NCBI RefSeq assembly: GCF_000722875.1 | Contig: NZ_JFHR01000017.1 | Coordinates: 39,565-103,564 of the forward strand | DNA length: 64,000 bases | Reading direction: 5' to 3' | Source of the DNA: Sphingobium chlorophenolicum | GTDB lineage: Bacteria > Pseudomonadota > Alphaproteobacteria > Sphingomonadales > Sphingomonadaceae | In this document: positions 25,698-33,717 of the stretch, piece after piece | Layout of the letters: every line of letters begins with the position of its first letter | Position numbering within the stretch: position 1 is the stretch's first letter | Made by a program: the position numbers and the translations under genes | The notes under the pieces: generated by a model | The model's database searches: none | The model's input: only the letters and a program-made list of their open reading frames with translations | Told to the model about the DNA's origin: nothing

Positions 25698-26606
25698 ATG
25701 ACAATCGGGAAATCGGTCAAGGCTTTGGCCTGCGCATACATGATGCTCTGCGCCATGGCCGCGCAGGCTTCGACGCTGAAGGATATTTGCGGCGGCGAAT
25801 GCCGCTTCGAACGGGTCGTCACCTGCGGCCAGTTTCTGGAAGGGATCAATTTCGACCGCAACGGTGACATCTGGGCCGTCAGCCTCTTCAACGGAGAGAT
25901 CGTCAAGGTCGACGGAGGCAAATGCGTCACCCGGATCAAGACGGGCGGCCACCCCAACGGAGCGCGCTTCCACCGGGACGGACGGCTGTTCGTCACCGAC
26001 AATGCGCGGGGCATATTGGCCTATGACCCGAAATCCGGCGCGCTGACCGTGTTCGCCGACAAGGTGGAGGGCAAGCCTTTCATCGCCAACGACCTCGTCT
26101 TCGACGAACAGGGCGGCATCTATGTGACGCTGGCGAACAATTCCAATTATCTCGACCGGGTGGGCCGCGTCGCCTATTTTGCGCCCGGTTCCCAATCGGC
26201 CAAAATCCTGGCGGACAATCTGCCCTATCCCAACGGCGTCGCGCTCACCCCCGACGGAAAATTCGTCAATATCGGCCTCTACGGCGCGAAGGCGATCATG
26301 ACCATGCCCTCGGCCGCCAACCCGCAAAGCAAGCGCGGCCCCTATATATTGGCGCACACCGACGGCGGCATTGGCCCGGACGGCATGACCATGGACGCGG
26401 ACGGGCGGCTATACTGGGCGGAATTCCTGGCCGGGGCGGTGGGCGTCGCCGATGCGGACGGTTTCGCGCTGGGCTATATGAAATTGCCGAAGGAAGCCGG
26501 ACGCTGGACGACGAACCTCACCATCCACGACGGCTATCTCTACGTGACGGAGGCGGAAAAGGGAGAGATATGGCGCGCCCCGGTGACGGTGAAATCCGTG
26601 CCCTGA
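25698..26606 (+). CDS. SMP-30/gluconolactonase-like exported beta-propeller protein
   Basis: A 302-residue protein with a signal peptide (MTIGKSVKALACAYMMLCAM, cleavage near AQA-S), then repeated beta-propeller blades with FDRNGDIWAVS, GHPNGARFHRDGRLFVTDN, FIANDLVFDEQGGIYVT and GPDGMTMDADGRLYWAE. These Asn/Asp-rich blades match the SMP-30/gluconolactonase family of calcium- or zinc-dependent lactonases. It is likely periplasmic. The start follows GGAGAGGAAG. It lies divergently from the ALDH-cyclase operon and about 115 bp before the GMC gene. Confidence 0.83.
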   Translation: MTIGKSVKALACAYMMLCAMAAQASTLKDICGGECRFERVVTCGQFLEGINFDRNGDIWAVSLFNGEIVKVDGGKCVTRIKTGGHPNGARFHRDGRLFVTDNARGILAYDPKSGALTVFADKVEGKPFIANDLVFDEQGGIYVTLANNSNYLDRVGRVAYFAPGSQSAKILADNLPYPNGVALTPDGKFVNIGLYGAKAIMTMPSAANPQSKRGPYILAHTDGGIGPDGMTMDADGRLYWAEFLAGAVGVADADGFALGYMKLPKEAGRWTTNLTIHDGYLYVTEAEKGEIWRAPVTVKSVP

Positions 26607-26671
26607 CAGCTTCGCCCATGTCGGCATGCCATAACGATATGCTGCCCGCCGGCGATTATATTGTATTGAAT

Positions 26672-26685
26672 GTTACCGGTCCATA
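26672..26685. promoter_or_regulatory. LacI-type operator site 6 (GMC/enolase operon)
   Basis: TGTTACCGGTCCAT has a perfect left half TGTTACC and a degenerate right half. It is located 38 bp upstream of the GMC oxidoreductase start. Confidence 0.6.
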
Positions 26686-26722
26686 ATGTCCGGCCAACCA
26701 TAATATCGATGAGGGATGCAGC

Positions 26723-28378
26723 GTGAACGCAAGGGCTGGCCGGAACGAAGGGCCTTATGATTTCATCGTCGTGGGTGCGGGATCGGCAGGGTGCGCGGTC
26801 GCCAACCGCCTGTCGGAAGATGGCCGGGAACGAGTGCTGCTGATCGAGGCGGGCGGCCGCGACAGCGCCATCAGCATCCACATCCCGCTGATGGTCGTGA
26901 ACCTGCTGAAAGACCCCAACCACACCTGGCCCTTCATCACCGAACCGCAAACCGCGCTCAAGAACCGCACCCAGCTATGGACGCGGGGACGGGTGCTGGG
27001 TGGCTCCAGTTCGATCAACGGCAATGTCTATGTCCGGGGCGATCCGGCGGAATTCGACAGTTGGGCCGCGCTCGGCCTGCCCGGCTGGGGCTGGTCCGAC
27101 ATGCTGCCCTATTTCAAGCGGATGGAAAGCTATGCGCAGGGCGATCCGGCCGTGCGCGGCCATGACGGGCCGATTTCCGTCACCAGCCTCAAACATTTCG
27201 ACGCATTGGCCGACGCCTTTGTCGAGGCGGGCTGCCAGGCCGGCTTCGACTATGTGGAGGATTATAATGACGGCCATTATGAGGGCGCATCCTATCTCCA
27301 ATATTCGACCCGGCGCGGCTTCCGCTCATCCTCGGCGGTCGGCTATCTGAAACCGGCGCGCAGCCGCCCCAATCTGGACGTGATGGTTGACGCGCTGGTG
27401 ACTCGCGTGATCATCGAAAACGGCGTCGCCACCGGTGTGGAGGTCCGTCGCGGCAATGAACTGACCCGGATCGACGCCCGCAAGGAAGTGATCCTGTCGG
27501 CGGGACCGGTCCAGTCGCCCAAGATCCTTGAACTGTCCGGCATCGGCAACGCATCGATTCTGCGCGAATATGGGATAGAGGTGCTCCGCGACATGCCCAC
27601 CGTGGGCGAGAATTTGCTGGACCATCCCAATACCCGCCTGACATTCGAATGCACCAAACCGATCACCATCAACGACGCCCTGCAACGCCCGACGGTGAAG
27701 GTGAAGGAAGGCCTGAAATTCGCCCTGTTCGGCAAGGGGCTGCTGTCCATCTGCTCGGCGGTGGCGCATATCGTGATGCGCAGTTCCCCCGACGAACCCC
27801 GCGCCGACCTGAAACTCCAGCTTCAGCCCTTTTCCGGCAAGGATCGCTATGCCCGCAGGCCGCAGGACGGGCTGGACGCGCATTCGGGCTTCACCGTCGG
27901 CGTCATGGGCCTCAGGCCCCGGTCGCGGGGCTGGACGCATATCCAGTCGCCCGACCCCGTCGTCTACCCAAAGATCGACCCCCAATATTGCGACGATCCG
28001 CACGATGTCGGCGTGCTGCTGGCGGGCATAAAGGCGGTGCGCAACGTCGCATCCCACCCCGCGATGCAGGCGATGATCGTGCGGGAAACGCGCCCCGGCG
28101 ACAGCGCCGCCACCGATGCGGAGATCATCGACTATATCCGCGAAACCACCCAGACCACCTGGCATATCGTGGGAAGCTGCAAGGCGGGGACCGATGCGGA
28201 AGCCGTGGTCGATCCCCAGTTGCGCGTGCGCGGCGTCGGCCATTTGCGGGTGATCGATTCCTCCATCTTCCCCACCATCCCGTCCTCCAACACCAACGCG
28301 CCGACCATCGCCCTGGGGGAACGCGGCGCCGACATCGTGCTGGCGCACTGGCGCAACGACAACCGGGCGGCCGCATGA
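26723..28378 (+). CDS. GMC-family FAD-dependent alcohol oxidoreductase (GTG start)
   Basis: A 551-residue flavoprotein of the glucose-methanol-choline family. FIVVGAGSAGCAVANRL binds FAD, GGSSSINGNVYVRG is GMC signature 1, and GPVQSPKILELSGIG is signature 2. The active-site His481 (TWHIVGSC) and Asn525 (SSNTNAP) are present. It resembles choline dehydrogenase and oxidises a primary alcohol to an aldehyde. The start is GTG at 26723 after GAGGGA. Its stop overlaps the enolase start (ATGA). Confidence 0.9.
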   Translation: MNARAGRNEGPYDFIVVGAGSAGCAVANRLSEDGRERVLLIEAGGRDSAISIHIPLMVVNLLKDPNHTWPFITEPQTALKNRTQLWTRGRVLGGSSSINGNVYVRGDPAEFDSWAALGLPGWGWSDMLPYFKRMESYAQGDPAVRGHDGPISVTSLKHFDALADAFVEAGCQAGFDYVEDYNDGHYEGASYLQYSTRRGFRSSSAVGYLKPARSRPNLDVMVDALVTRVIIENGVATGVEVRRGNELTRIDARKEVILSAGPVQSPKILELSGIGNASILREYGIEVLRDMPTVGENLLDHPNTRLTFECTKPITINDALQRPTVKVKEGLKFALFGKGLLSICSAVAHIVMRSSPDEPRADLKLQLQPFSGKDRYARRPQDGLDAHSGFTVGVMGLRPRSRGWTHIQSPDPVVYPKIDPQYCDDPHDVGVLLAGIKAVRNVASHPAMQAMIVRETRPGDSAATDAEIIDYIRETTQTTWHIVGSCKAGTDAEAVVDPQLRVRGVGHLRVIDSSIFPTIPSSNTNAPTIALGERGADIVLAHWRNDNRAAA

Positions 28379-29553
28379 TGCGCATCGAGAGGATAGAGCT
28401 TCACGTCACCGAACTGCCGGTCCGTCTGAAACGCACTTTCTCCAGCGGCAGCTACGACACCGGCCCGTCGGACCAGTTGCTGGGCAAGCCGCTGCTGCTC
28501 AAGATCCATGCGGAGGGCGTGATCGGCATCGGCCAGATTCGCCCGATCAGCCCCGGCCATTTCGTCGCCGACACGGTGCATAGCGTAATCGGCGCGATCA
28601 AGGATATTTACGGCCCGCTCTTGATCGGCAAGCGGGTCTGCGATCTGGAATCCATCGACGGGCTGCTGACGTCGCGGCTGGCGGGCAATCCGGCGGCGCG
28701 GGCGCTGATCGACATCGCGCTGCACGACGCCTTCGGCAAGGCGGTGGGCCTGCCGGTTCATGCGCTGATCGGCGGACAAGCCAATGCGGTCATTCCGCTG
28801 GAATGGTCCGTCAGCCTCTATGACGACCCGGCACAGATGGTCGCGGACGCCCGCCGCGCCGTCGAGGAATTCGGCATCAAAGTCCTATGCCTGAAAGCGG
28901 CCGGGAAGGGCGGCTGGCGAACGGACGTCGCCAATTTCGAACAGGTGCGGGCGGCGGTGGGGCCGGACATCATGATCGGCGTCGACCCCAATACCGGCTG
29001 GACGGCGGCGGACACGGTGTCGGCGCTCAACGCCCTGCGCGACATGAATGTCGGCTATTGCGAACAGCCGGTGGAGCGCGCCGACCTGAGGGCGATGGCC
29101 GCGATCCGCGCACAAGCGGGCGGCGTCCCGATCATGGCCGACGAAAGCCTGTTCACGCTCCAGGACGCGGCCCGCATCGCCGACGCGGGCGCGGCGGACG
29201 TTTTCTGCGTCAAGCTCTACAAGGTCGGCGGCCTCACTCCGGCGCGCAAGATAGCCGCCCTGGGCGAGGCGCACGGCATCGGCATCAATTGCGGAGGCCT
29301 GGCGGTAGCATCGCAACTCGAAGCGGCTGCGGCCGCGCATTTCTGCGCCTCGGTCCCGGCGGCGCGGACGTTCGGCGCGGCGGAATTCGTCTTCGGCGTA
29401 GGGGTATTGGGCGATGACCCCCTGATCGCGGAAGGCGCCATGGTCATAGAGGATGGCGCGGTGACGGTCCCGACAGGGCCGGGCCTGGGCCTCGCCATCG
29501 ATGAAGGCGCGCTGCAACGCATGACGCTCCAGAAGTTGGAAGTGACGGGGTAG
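28375..29553 (+). CDS. Enolase-superfamily enzyme, muconate-lactonizing subgroup
   Basis: A 392-residue enzyme with an N-terminal capping domain and a C-terminal modified TIM barrel. Metal ligands are Asp204 (VDPNTGW), Glu230 (CEQPV) and Asp256 (ADES); catalytic Lys174 and Lys280 sit at the second and sixth strand positions used by muconate lactonizing enzymes and dipeptide epimerases. The first lysine of the usual K-x-K is replaced by cysteine (LCLK). A cycloisomerase, racemase or acid dehydratase is possible. It is translationally coupled to the GMC gene by a 4-bp overlap. Confidence 0.85.
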   Translation: MMRIERIELHVTELPVRLKRTFSSGSYDTGPSDQLLGKPLLLKIHAEGVIGIGQIRPISPGHFVADTVHSVIGAIKDIYGPLLIGKRVCDLESIDGLLTSRLAGNPAARALIDIALHDAFGKAVGLPVHALIGGQANAVIPLEWSVSLYDDPAQMVADARRAVEEFGIKVLCLKAAGKGGWRTDVANFEQVRAAVGPDIMIGVDPNTGWTAADTVSALNALRDMNVGYCEQPVERADLRAMAAIRAQAGGVPIMADESLFTLQDAARIADAGAADVFCVKLYKVGGLTPARKIAALGEAHGIGINCGGLAVASQLEAAAAAHFCASVPAARTFGAAEFVFGVGVLGDDPLIAEGAMVIEDGAVTVPTGPGLGLAIDEGALQRMTLQKLEVTG

Positions 29554-29567
29554 AGCGGACATCGCCA

Positions 29568-29628
29568 AATCCTCCCCATCGCAGATGGAGAGGGGGGCCA
29601 GCCGAAGGCTGGTGGAGGGGAAAGGGGC
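29568..29628. repeat. Short CCTCCCCAT-family repeat
   Basis: Contains TCCTCCCCATCGCAGATGG, GGCCAGCCGAAGGCTGG and TGGAGGGGAAAGG, the core of the dispersed repeat family. It is located between the converging enolase and LysR genes and could act as a bidirectional terminator. Confidence 0.7.
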
Positions 29629-29656
29629 ACGAGCTGCGCCTCTGCCCATCCCATTC

Positions 29657-30595
29657 CTACCCCGCCACCGTCTGAAACTCATGCACCGCCCGCCTGACCC
29701 GCAAAGGCGTCAAATTCGGCGCGACCGAATGCACGAAGTCCAACAGGAACGACCGCAAATAAGTATTCCGCCGCAGCACGATCTTGATCGTGCTCGACGG
29801 CAACAGATGCGAAGCATCCCGCGCCCGAATACCGACATCCCGTTCCGGATCGTAAGTCATCGCGGCCAATATCCCAATCCCCAACCCCATGCCGACATAG
29901 GTCTTGCAGACGTCGGCATCGATCCCGCTCATCACGATCTTCGGTTCCAGTCCCGCGTCGGTGAAGGCCTTCATCACCTTCCACCGCCCGCTATAACGCG
30001 TATCGTAGGTGATGATCGGATAGCGCGCTATCTCTTCCAGCGTCAGTTCCGGCACGGCCAGAATTGGATGCCCGACCGGCGCGACGATGCAGCGGTGCAG
30101 GTCGAAACAGTCCAGCTTCACCAGATTGGGAAAATCCCGCGTCGTTTCCGTCCCGATGGAAAGGTCCGCGTCGCCCGCCTCCACCAGCGCGCAGATTTCC
30201 TCCGGATCGCCTTGCTTCAGCACCAGCTTCACGTCGGGATAGCGGGCGACGAACTTCTCCACCACCTTGGGCAGCACATAGCGCGCCTGGGTATGCGTCG
30301 TCGCGATGGTGAAGACGCCGCGATTGCCCGAATGCATGTCCTCCTTCAGCGATTTCAATGCGGCGACATCGGTCGCGATCCGCTGCGCGATGGAAAAGAC
30401 GACGCGGCCCGGCTCCGTCAGGTCGATGATACGGTTGCGGGTGCGCATGAAGATTTCGAAACCCAGTTCCTGCTCCAGCAACTGGATCTGCCGGCTCACC
30501 CCCGGCTGGGACGTGTTAAGGGCGTCCGCGGCGGCCGAGAGATGATTATTATGCCGCACGATTTCAACGACATAGCGGAGCTGTTGCAGCTTCAT
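29657..30595 (-). CDS. LysR-family regulator, CysB-like
   Basis: A 312-residue LTTR. Its N-terminal MKLQQLRYVVEIVRHNNHLS and TSQPGVSRQIQLLEQELG, and internal IATTHTQARYVLP and DADVCKTYVGMGLGIGI, closely follow the pattern of CysB/Cbl, the sulfur-assimilation activators. This is unusual beside catabolic genes. It is divergent from the TcuA-like operon, with a 160-bp spacer that also carries a LacI-type site. It may sense a sulfur- or nitrogen-related co-inducer (inference). Confidence 0.88.
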   Translation of the reverse strand: MKLQQLRYVVEIVRHNNHLSAAADALNTSQPGVSRQIQLLEQELGFEIFMRTRNRIIDLTEPGRVVFSIAQRIATDVAALKSLKEDMHSGNRGVFTIATTHTQARYVLPKVVEKFVARYPDVKLVLKQGDPEEICALVEAGDADLSIGTETTRDFPNLVKLDCFDLHRCIVAPVGHPILAVPELTLEEIARYPIITYDTRYSGRWKVMKAFTDAGLEPKIVMSGIDADVCKTYVGMGLGIGILAAMTYDPERDVGIRARDASHLLPSSTIKIVLRRNTYLRSFLLDFVHSVAPNLTPLRVRRAVHEFQTVAG

Positions 30596-30703
30596 CCGGC
30601 CATCCTCACCATAAATTTTTGATATGGCAGAATGCTATAATATTCCGTGCGCGCATAAAGCAATCCCCTAAAAGTGGCTGGCATGACATCAGCGGGGCAA
30701 TTT

Positions 30704-30717
30704 TGTGACCGGTATCG
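30704..30717. promoter_or_regulatory. LacI-type operator site 7 (TcuA/PrpD operon)
   Basis: TGTGACCGGTATCG is 38 bp upstream of the flavoprotein ATG. Its half-sites TGTGACC and CGATACC (complement) each match the consensus at six or more positions. Confidence 0.6.
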
Positions 30718-30755
30718 GCACGCCCGCCGGGAGGGATGGGCCAGGAGGGATGGGA

Positions 30756-32285
30756 ATGCCGGAACAGCAACAATCCGAATATGACGTGATCGTCGTGGGC
30801 GGCGGCAACGCCGCGCTCTGCGCCGCGCTCTGCGCCGCCAACGAAGGGAGCCGCGTCCTCCTGCTGGAACGCTCCCCCATCGAGGAGCGGGGCGGCAATT
30901 CCGCCTATACGGACGGGCTGATGCGCACCGTTTACGACAGCGCCGACGACATCCGCGCCTATTGCCCGGACCTGACGGACGAGGAAGTGGCGGTCAGCGA
31001 CTTCGGCACTTACACTGAGGAACAGTTTTTCGACGATATGGGCGAAATCACCCAATATCGCACCGATCCCGACCTGTGCGAGATATTGGTGAAGCGCAGC
31101 CGCGAAACCATCCTGTGGATGCGCGACCAGGGCGTCCGCTTCTTCCCCAATTTCGGGCGGCAGGCCTATCGCGTGAACGGCCGCTTCAAATTCTGGGGCG
31201 GCGCGACCATCGCGGTGGCCAGCGGCGGCCCCGGCCTGGTCGATGCGCTGTATAATGCGGCGGAAAAGCGCGGCGTGGAAATCCGCTACAATAGCTGGGT
31301 GCGCGACCTGCTGCGCGACGAAGGCGGTGTTTCCGGCGTCACCCTGATCAACGACCGGGGTCATGCCGAAACCGTCCAGGCCGGGGCCGTCGTGCTGGCC
31401 TGCGGCGGGTTCGAGGCGAATGCCGAATGGCGCGCCCGCTATCTGGGGCCGGGCTGGGACTTGGCGAAGGTTCGCGGCTCGCGCTTCAACACCGGCGACG
31501 GCCTGTCCATGGCGCTGGCCGCGGGCGCGCAACCCTATGGCCACTGGTCGGGTTGTCACGCCGTATCATGGGAACGCAACGCACAGGATTTCGGCGATCT
31601 CGCGCTGACACCGCAATATCAGCGCCACTCCTATCCGCTCTGCATCATGGTCAATCGCGACGGAAAACGCTTCGTCGACGAAGGCGCCGATTTCCGTAAC
31701 TATACCTACGCCAAATATGGCCAGGCAGTATTGCAGCAGCCGGGCCAACTGGCATGGCAAGTCTATGATTCCAAGGTCAACCATTTGCTCCGCGACGAAT
31801 ATCGCACCCGCCAGGTCACCAAGGTTGTCGCCCAATCCATCGAAGAACTGGCTGACAAGATCGGGGAGATCGACAAGGACCAATTCCTGGCCACCGTGCG
31901 GGAATTCAATGCATCGGTGAAAGCGGACATGCCGTTCGACCCGAATATCAAGGACGGCCGCGCCGCATCCAGCAATGGCGTCATCCGCAGCAACTGGGCC
32001 AACAGCATCGATACCCCCCCGTTCGAGGCCTATGCCGTCACCTGCGGCGTCACCTTCACCTTCGGCGGCGTAAAAATCTCGACCGAGGGCGAAGTCATCG
32101 ACACCAACGGCCACGCCATAGCCGGCCTGTTCGCGGCCGGAGAGATGGTCGGCGGCATATTCTACTTCAACTATCCCGGCGCAAGCGGCCTGACCAGCGG
32201 AGCGGTCTTCGGCCGCCTCGCGGGCGGCAGCGCCGCCGCCTACGCCAAAACCGCGTCACGAAAGCCCGCCCTGTCCGTCGCCTGA
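30756..32285 (+). CDS. FAD-dependent dehydrogenase, tricarballylate dehydrogenase (TcuA)-like
   Basis: A 509-residue flavoprotein of the fumarate reductase/succinate dehydrogenase family. It begins with DVIVVGGGNAALCAALCA and LLLERSPIEERGGNSAYT, a pattern I associate with TcuA, which oxidises tricarballylate to cis-aconitate. VLACGGFEAN and the C-terminal GLFAAGEMVGGIFYFNYPG complete the FAD domain. The ATG at 30756 follows AGGAGG with 7-bp spacing; the GTG at 30705 lies within the operator and is rejected. It is the first gene of an operon with two PrpD-family genes and an ALDH. Confidence 0.82.
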   Translation: MPEQQQSEYDVIVVGGGNAALCAALCAANEGSRVLLLERSPIEERGGNSAYTDGLMRTVYDSADDIRAYCPDLTDEEVAVSDFGTYTEEQFFDDMGEITQYRTDPDLCEILVKRSRETILWMRDQGVRFFPNFGRQAYRVNGRFKFWGGATIAVASGGPGLVDALYNAAEKRGVEIRYNSWVRDLLRDEGGVSGVTLINDRGHAETVQAGAVVLACGGFEANAEWRARYLGPGWDLAKVRGSRFNTGDGLSMALAAGAQPYGHWSGCHAVSWERNAQDFGDLALTPQYQRHSYPLCIMVNRDGKRFVDEGADFRNYTYAKYGQAVLQQPGQLAWQVYDSKVNHLLRDEYRTRQVTKVVAQSIEELADKIGEIDKDQFLATVREFNASVKADMPFDPNIKDGRAASSNGVIRSNWANSIDTPPFEAYAVTCGVTFTFGGVKISTEGEVIDTNGHAIAGLFAAGEMVGGIFYFNYPGASGLTSGAVFGRLAGGSAAAYAKTASRKPALSVA

Positions 32286-32309
32286 CCCCTTATCGAAGAA
32301 AGCTCCTCC

Positions 32310-33716
32310 ATGAACGCACCCGCCAAATTCGTCGTCCCCGGCGCGACCCGCGACATCGCCGATTTCGCCGCCAACCTGCAATATGGGGACATTCCCGACG
32401 ACCTGATCCTGAACGCCAAGCAATGCATCCGCGACAGCCTGGGCTGCGGCGCGTTCGGCGCGCCGACGCCCTGGGTGCAGGCCGTGGTCCGCACCGTCAA
32501 CCTTCTCGGCCAGAAACCGACCGCCAGCGCCTGGGGCATGAAGGTGAAGGCCGATCCGCTCGGCGCCGCCTTCATCAACGGCACGGCGGCGCAGGGCTAT
32601 GAGCTGGACGACTGCCACGACCAGTCCATGTCGCATTATGGCGCAGGCGTCATCCCCGCCGTTATCGCCTGTTCGGAGGGGGCGTTCGGCGCCTTCACCG
32701 GCAAAGACATGATCCGCGCCACCGTCGCGGGCTATGAACTGGGCACCCGCATCGGCAACACCGTCAGCCCGTCGGCCTTCCATCGCGGCTTCCACCCCTG
32801 TGGCCTCACCAGCACCTTCGGTTCGGCGGCCGCCATCGCCAAGCTGCTGGACCTCGACACCGACCAATATGTGAGCGCCCTGGGCCTGGCGGGCAGCCAG
32901 GCGGCGGGCCTGATGGCCGCGCAATTCGGCGCGATGGCCAAGCGCTTCCATTCCGGCAAGGCATCGCAGAACGGCATCATCGCCGCGCTTTGCGCCCGCG
33001 AAGGCCTGACCGGCGTACGCGACGTGCTGGAAGCGCCATATGGCGGTTTCTGCTCCACTTACTCCTCCGACTATGATCTGAAATTCGCGACCGAAGGCCT
33101 GGGGACCGACTGGGAGATGCGGCACAACGGCTTCAAGCGCTATTCCTCGCTCGCCAGCAGCCAAACCACGGTCGACGCCCTGCGCGCCATCCGCGAAAAG
33201 GCGGGCATCAGGGGCGAGGATGTGGAAAAGGTCCGCGTCGGCACGACGGAAATGGTCTACGTCCATTGCGGCTGGCCCTATGTCCCCAATGGCGAGACGA
33301 TCGGCGCGCAGATGAACCTGCCCTATACCGGCGCGGTGACGCTGCTGGAGGGCAACGCCTTCATCGACCAATATACGGACGAGAAGCTGGTCGACCCCAG
33401 GATCATCGACCTCGCCAACCGGATCGAGGTGTTTGTCGACCCCGAACTCGACGCCCGCGAAAAGCACCAGATGCGCGCCGTCCGCGTCACCGTGACGATG
33501 AAGGACGGGGCCGAGCATTTCCACGAACAGACTTATCGCAGCGGCCACTGGCGCAATCCCATGTCGGAAGAGGCGCTGAAGGAGAAGTTCCGCGACCTCG
33601 CCGGACGCCAACTGACGGCGGACGCCGTGGCCCAGATCGAACGGATCATCGACAATCTGGAAAATGAGGAAGCGCCCGCCATCGCCCTTGGCGCCGCGTT
33701 GCAACAGGTCCGCTGA
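32310..33716 (+). CDS. MmgE/PrpD-family protein (first of two)
   Basis: A 468-residue protein of the MmgE/PrpD family, which includes 2-methylcitrate dehydratase and cis-aconitate decarboxylase. N-terminal DSLGCGAFGAPTPW, then ELDDCHDQSMSHYGAGVIPA and SFHRGFHPCGLTSTFGSAAA-type segments are typical. It follows the TcuA-like gene by 24 bp and precedes the second PrpD gene by 1 bp. Its combination with a tricarballylate-dehydrogenase-like enzyme suggests processing of a tricarboxylic acid. It is not close enough by eye to assign dehydratase or decarboxylase activity. Confidence 0.85.
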   Translation: MNAPAKFVVPGATRDIADFAANLQYGDIPDDLILNAKQCIRDSLGCGAFGAPTPWVQAVVRTVNLLGQKPTASAWGMKVKADPLGAAFINGTAAQGYELDDCHDQSMSHYGAGVIPAVIACSEGAFGAFTGKDMIRATVAGYELGTRIGNTVSPSAFHRGFHPCGLTSTFGSAAAIAKLLDLDTDQYVSALGLAGSQAAGLMAAQFGAMAKRFHSGKASQNGIIAALCAREGLTGVRDVLEAPYGGFCSTYSSDYDLKFATEGLGTDWEMRHNGFKRYSSLASSQTTVDALRAIREKAGIRGEDVEKVRVGTTEMVYVHCGWPYVPNGETIGAQMNLPYTGAVTLLEGNAFIDQYTDEKLVDPRIIDLANRIEVFVDPELDAREKHQMRAVRVTVTMKDGAEHFHEQTYRSGHWRNPMSEEALKEKFRDLAGRQLTADAVAQIERIIDNLENEEAPAIALGAALQQVR

Positions 33717-33717
33717 C

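Noticed and set aside
27649..28374. Upstream extension of the enolase-superfamily frame
   Set aside because: It overlaps the GMC gene in another frame and is low complexity; the ATG at 28375 starts the recognisable capping domain.
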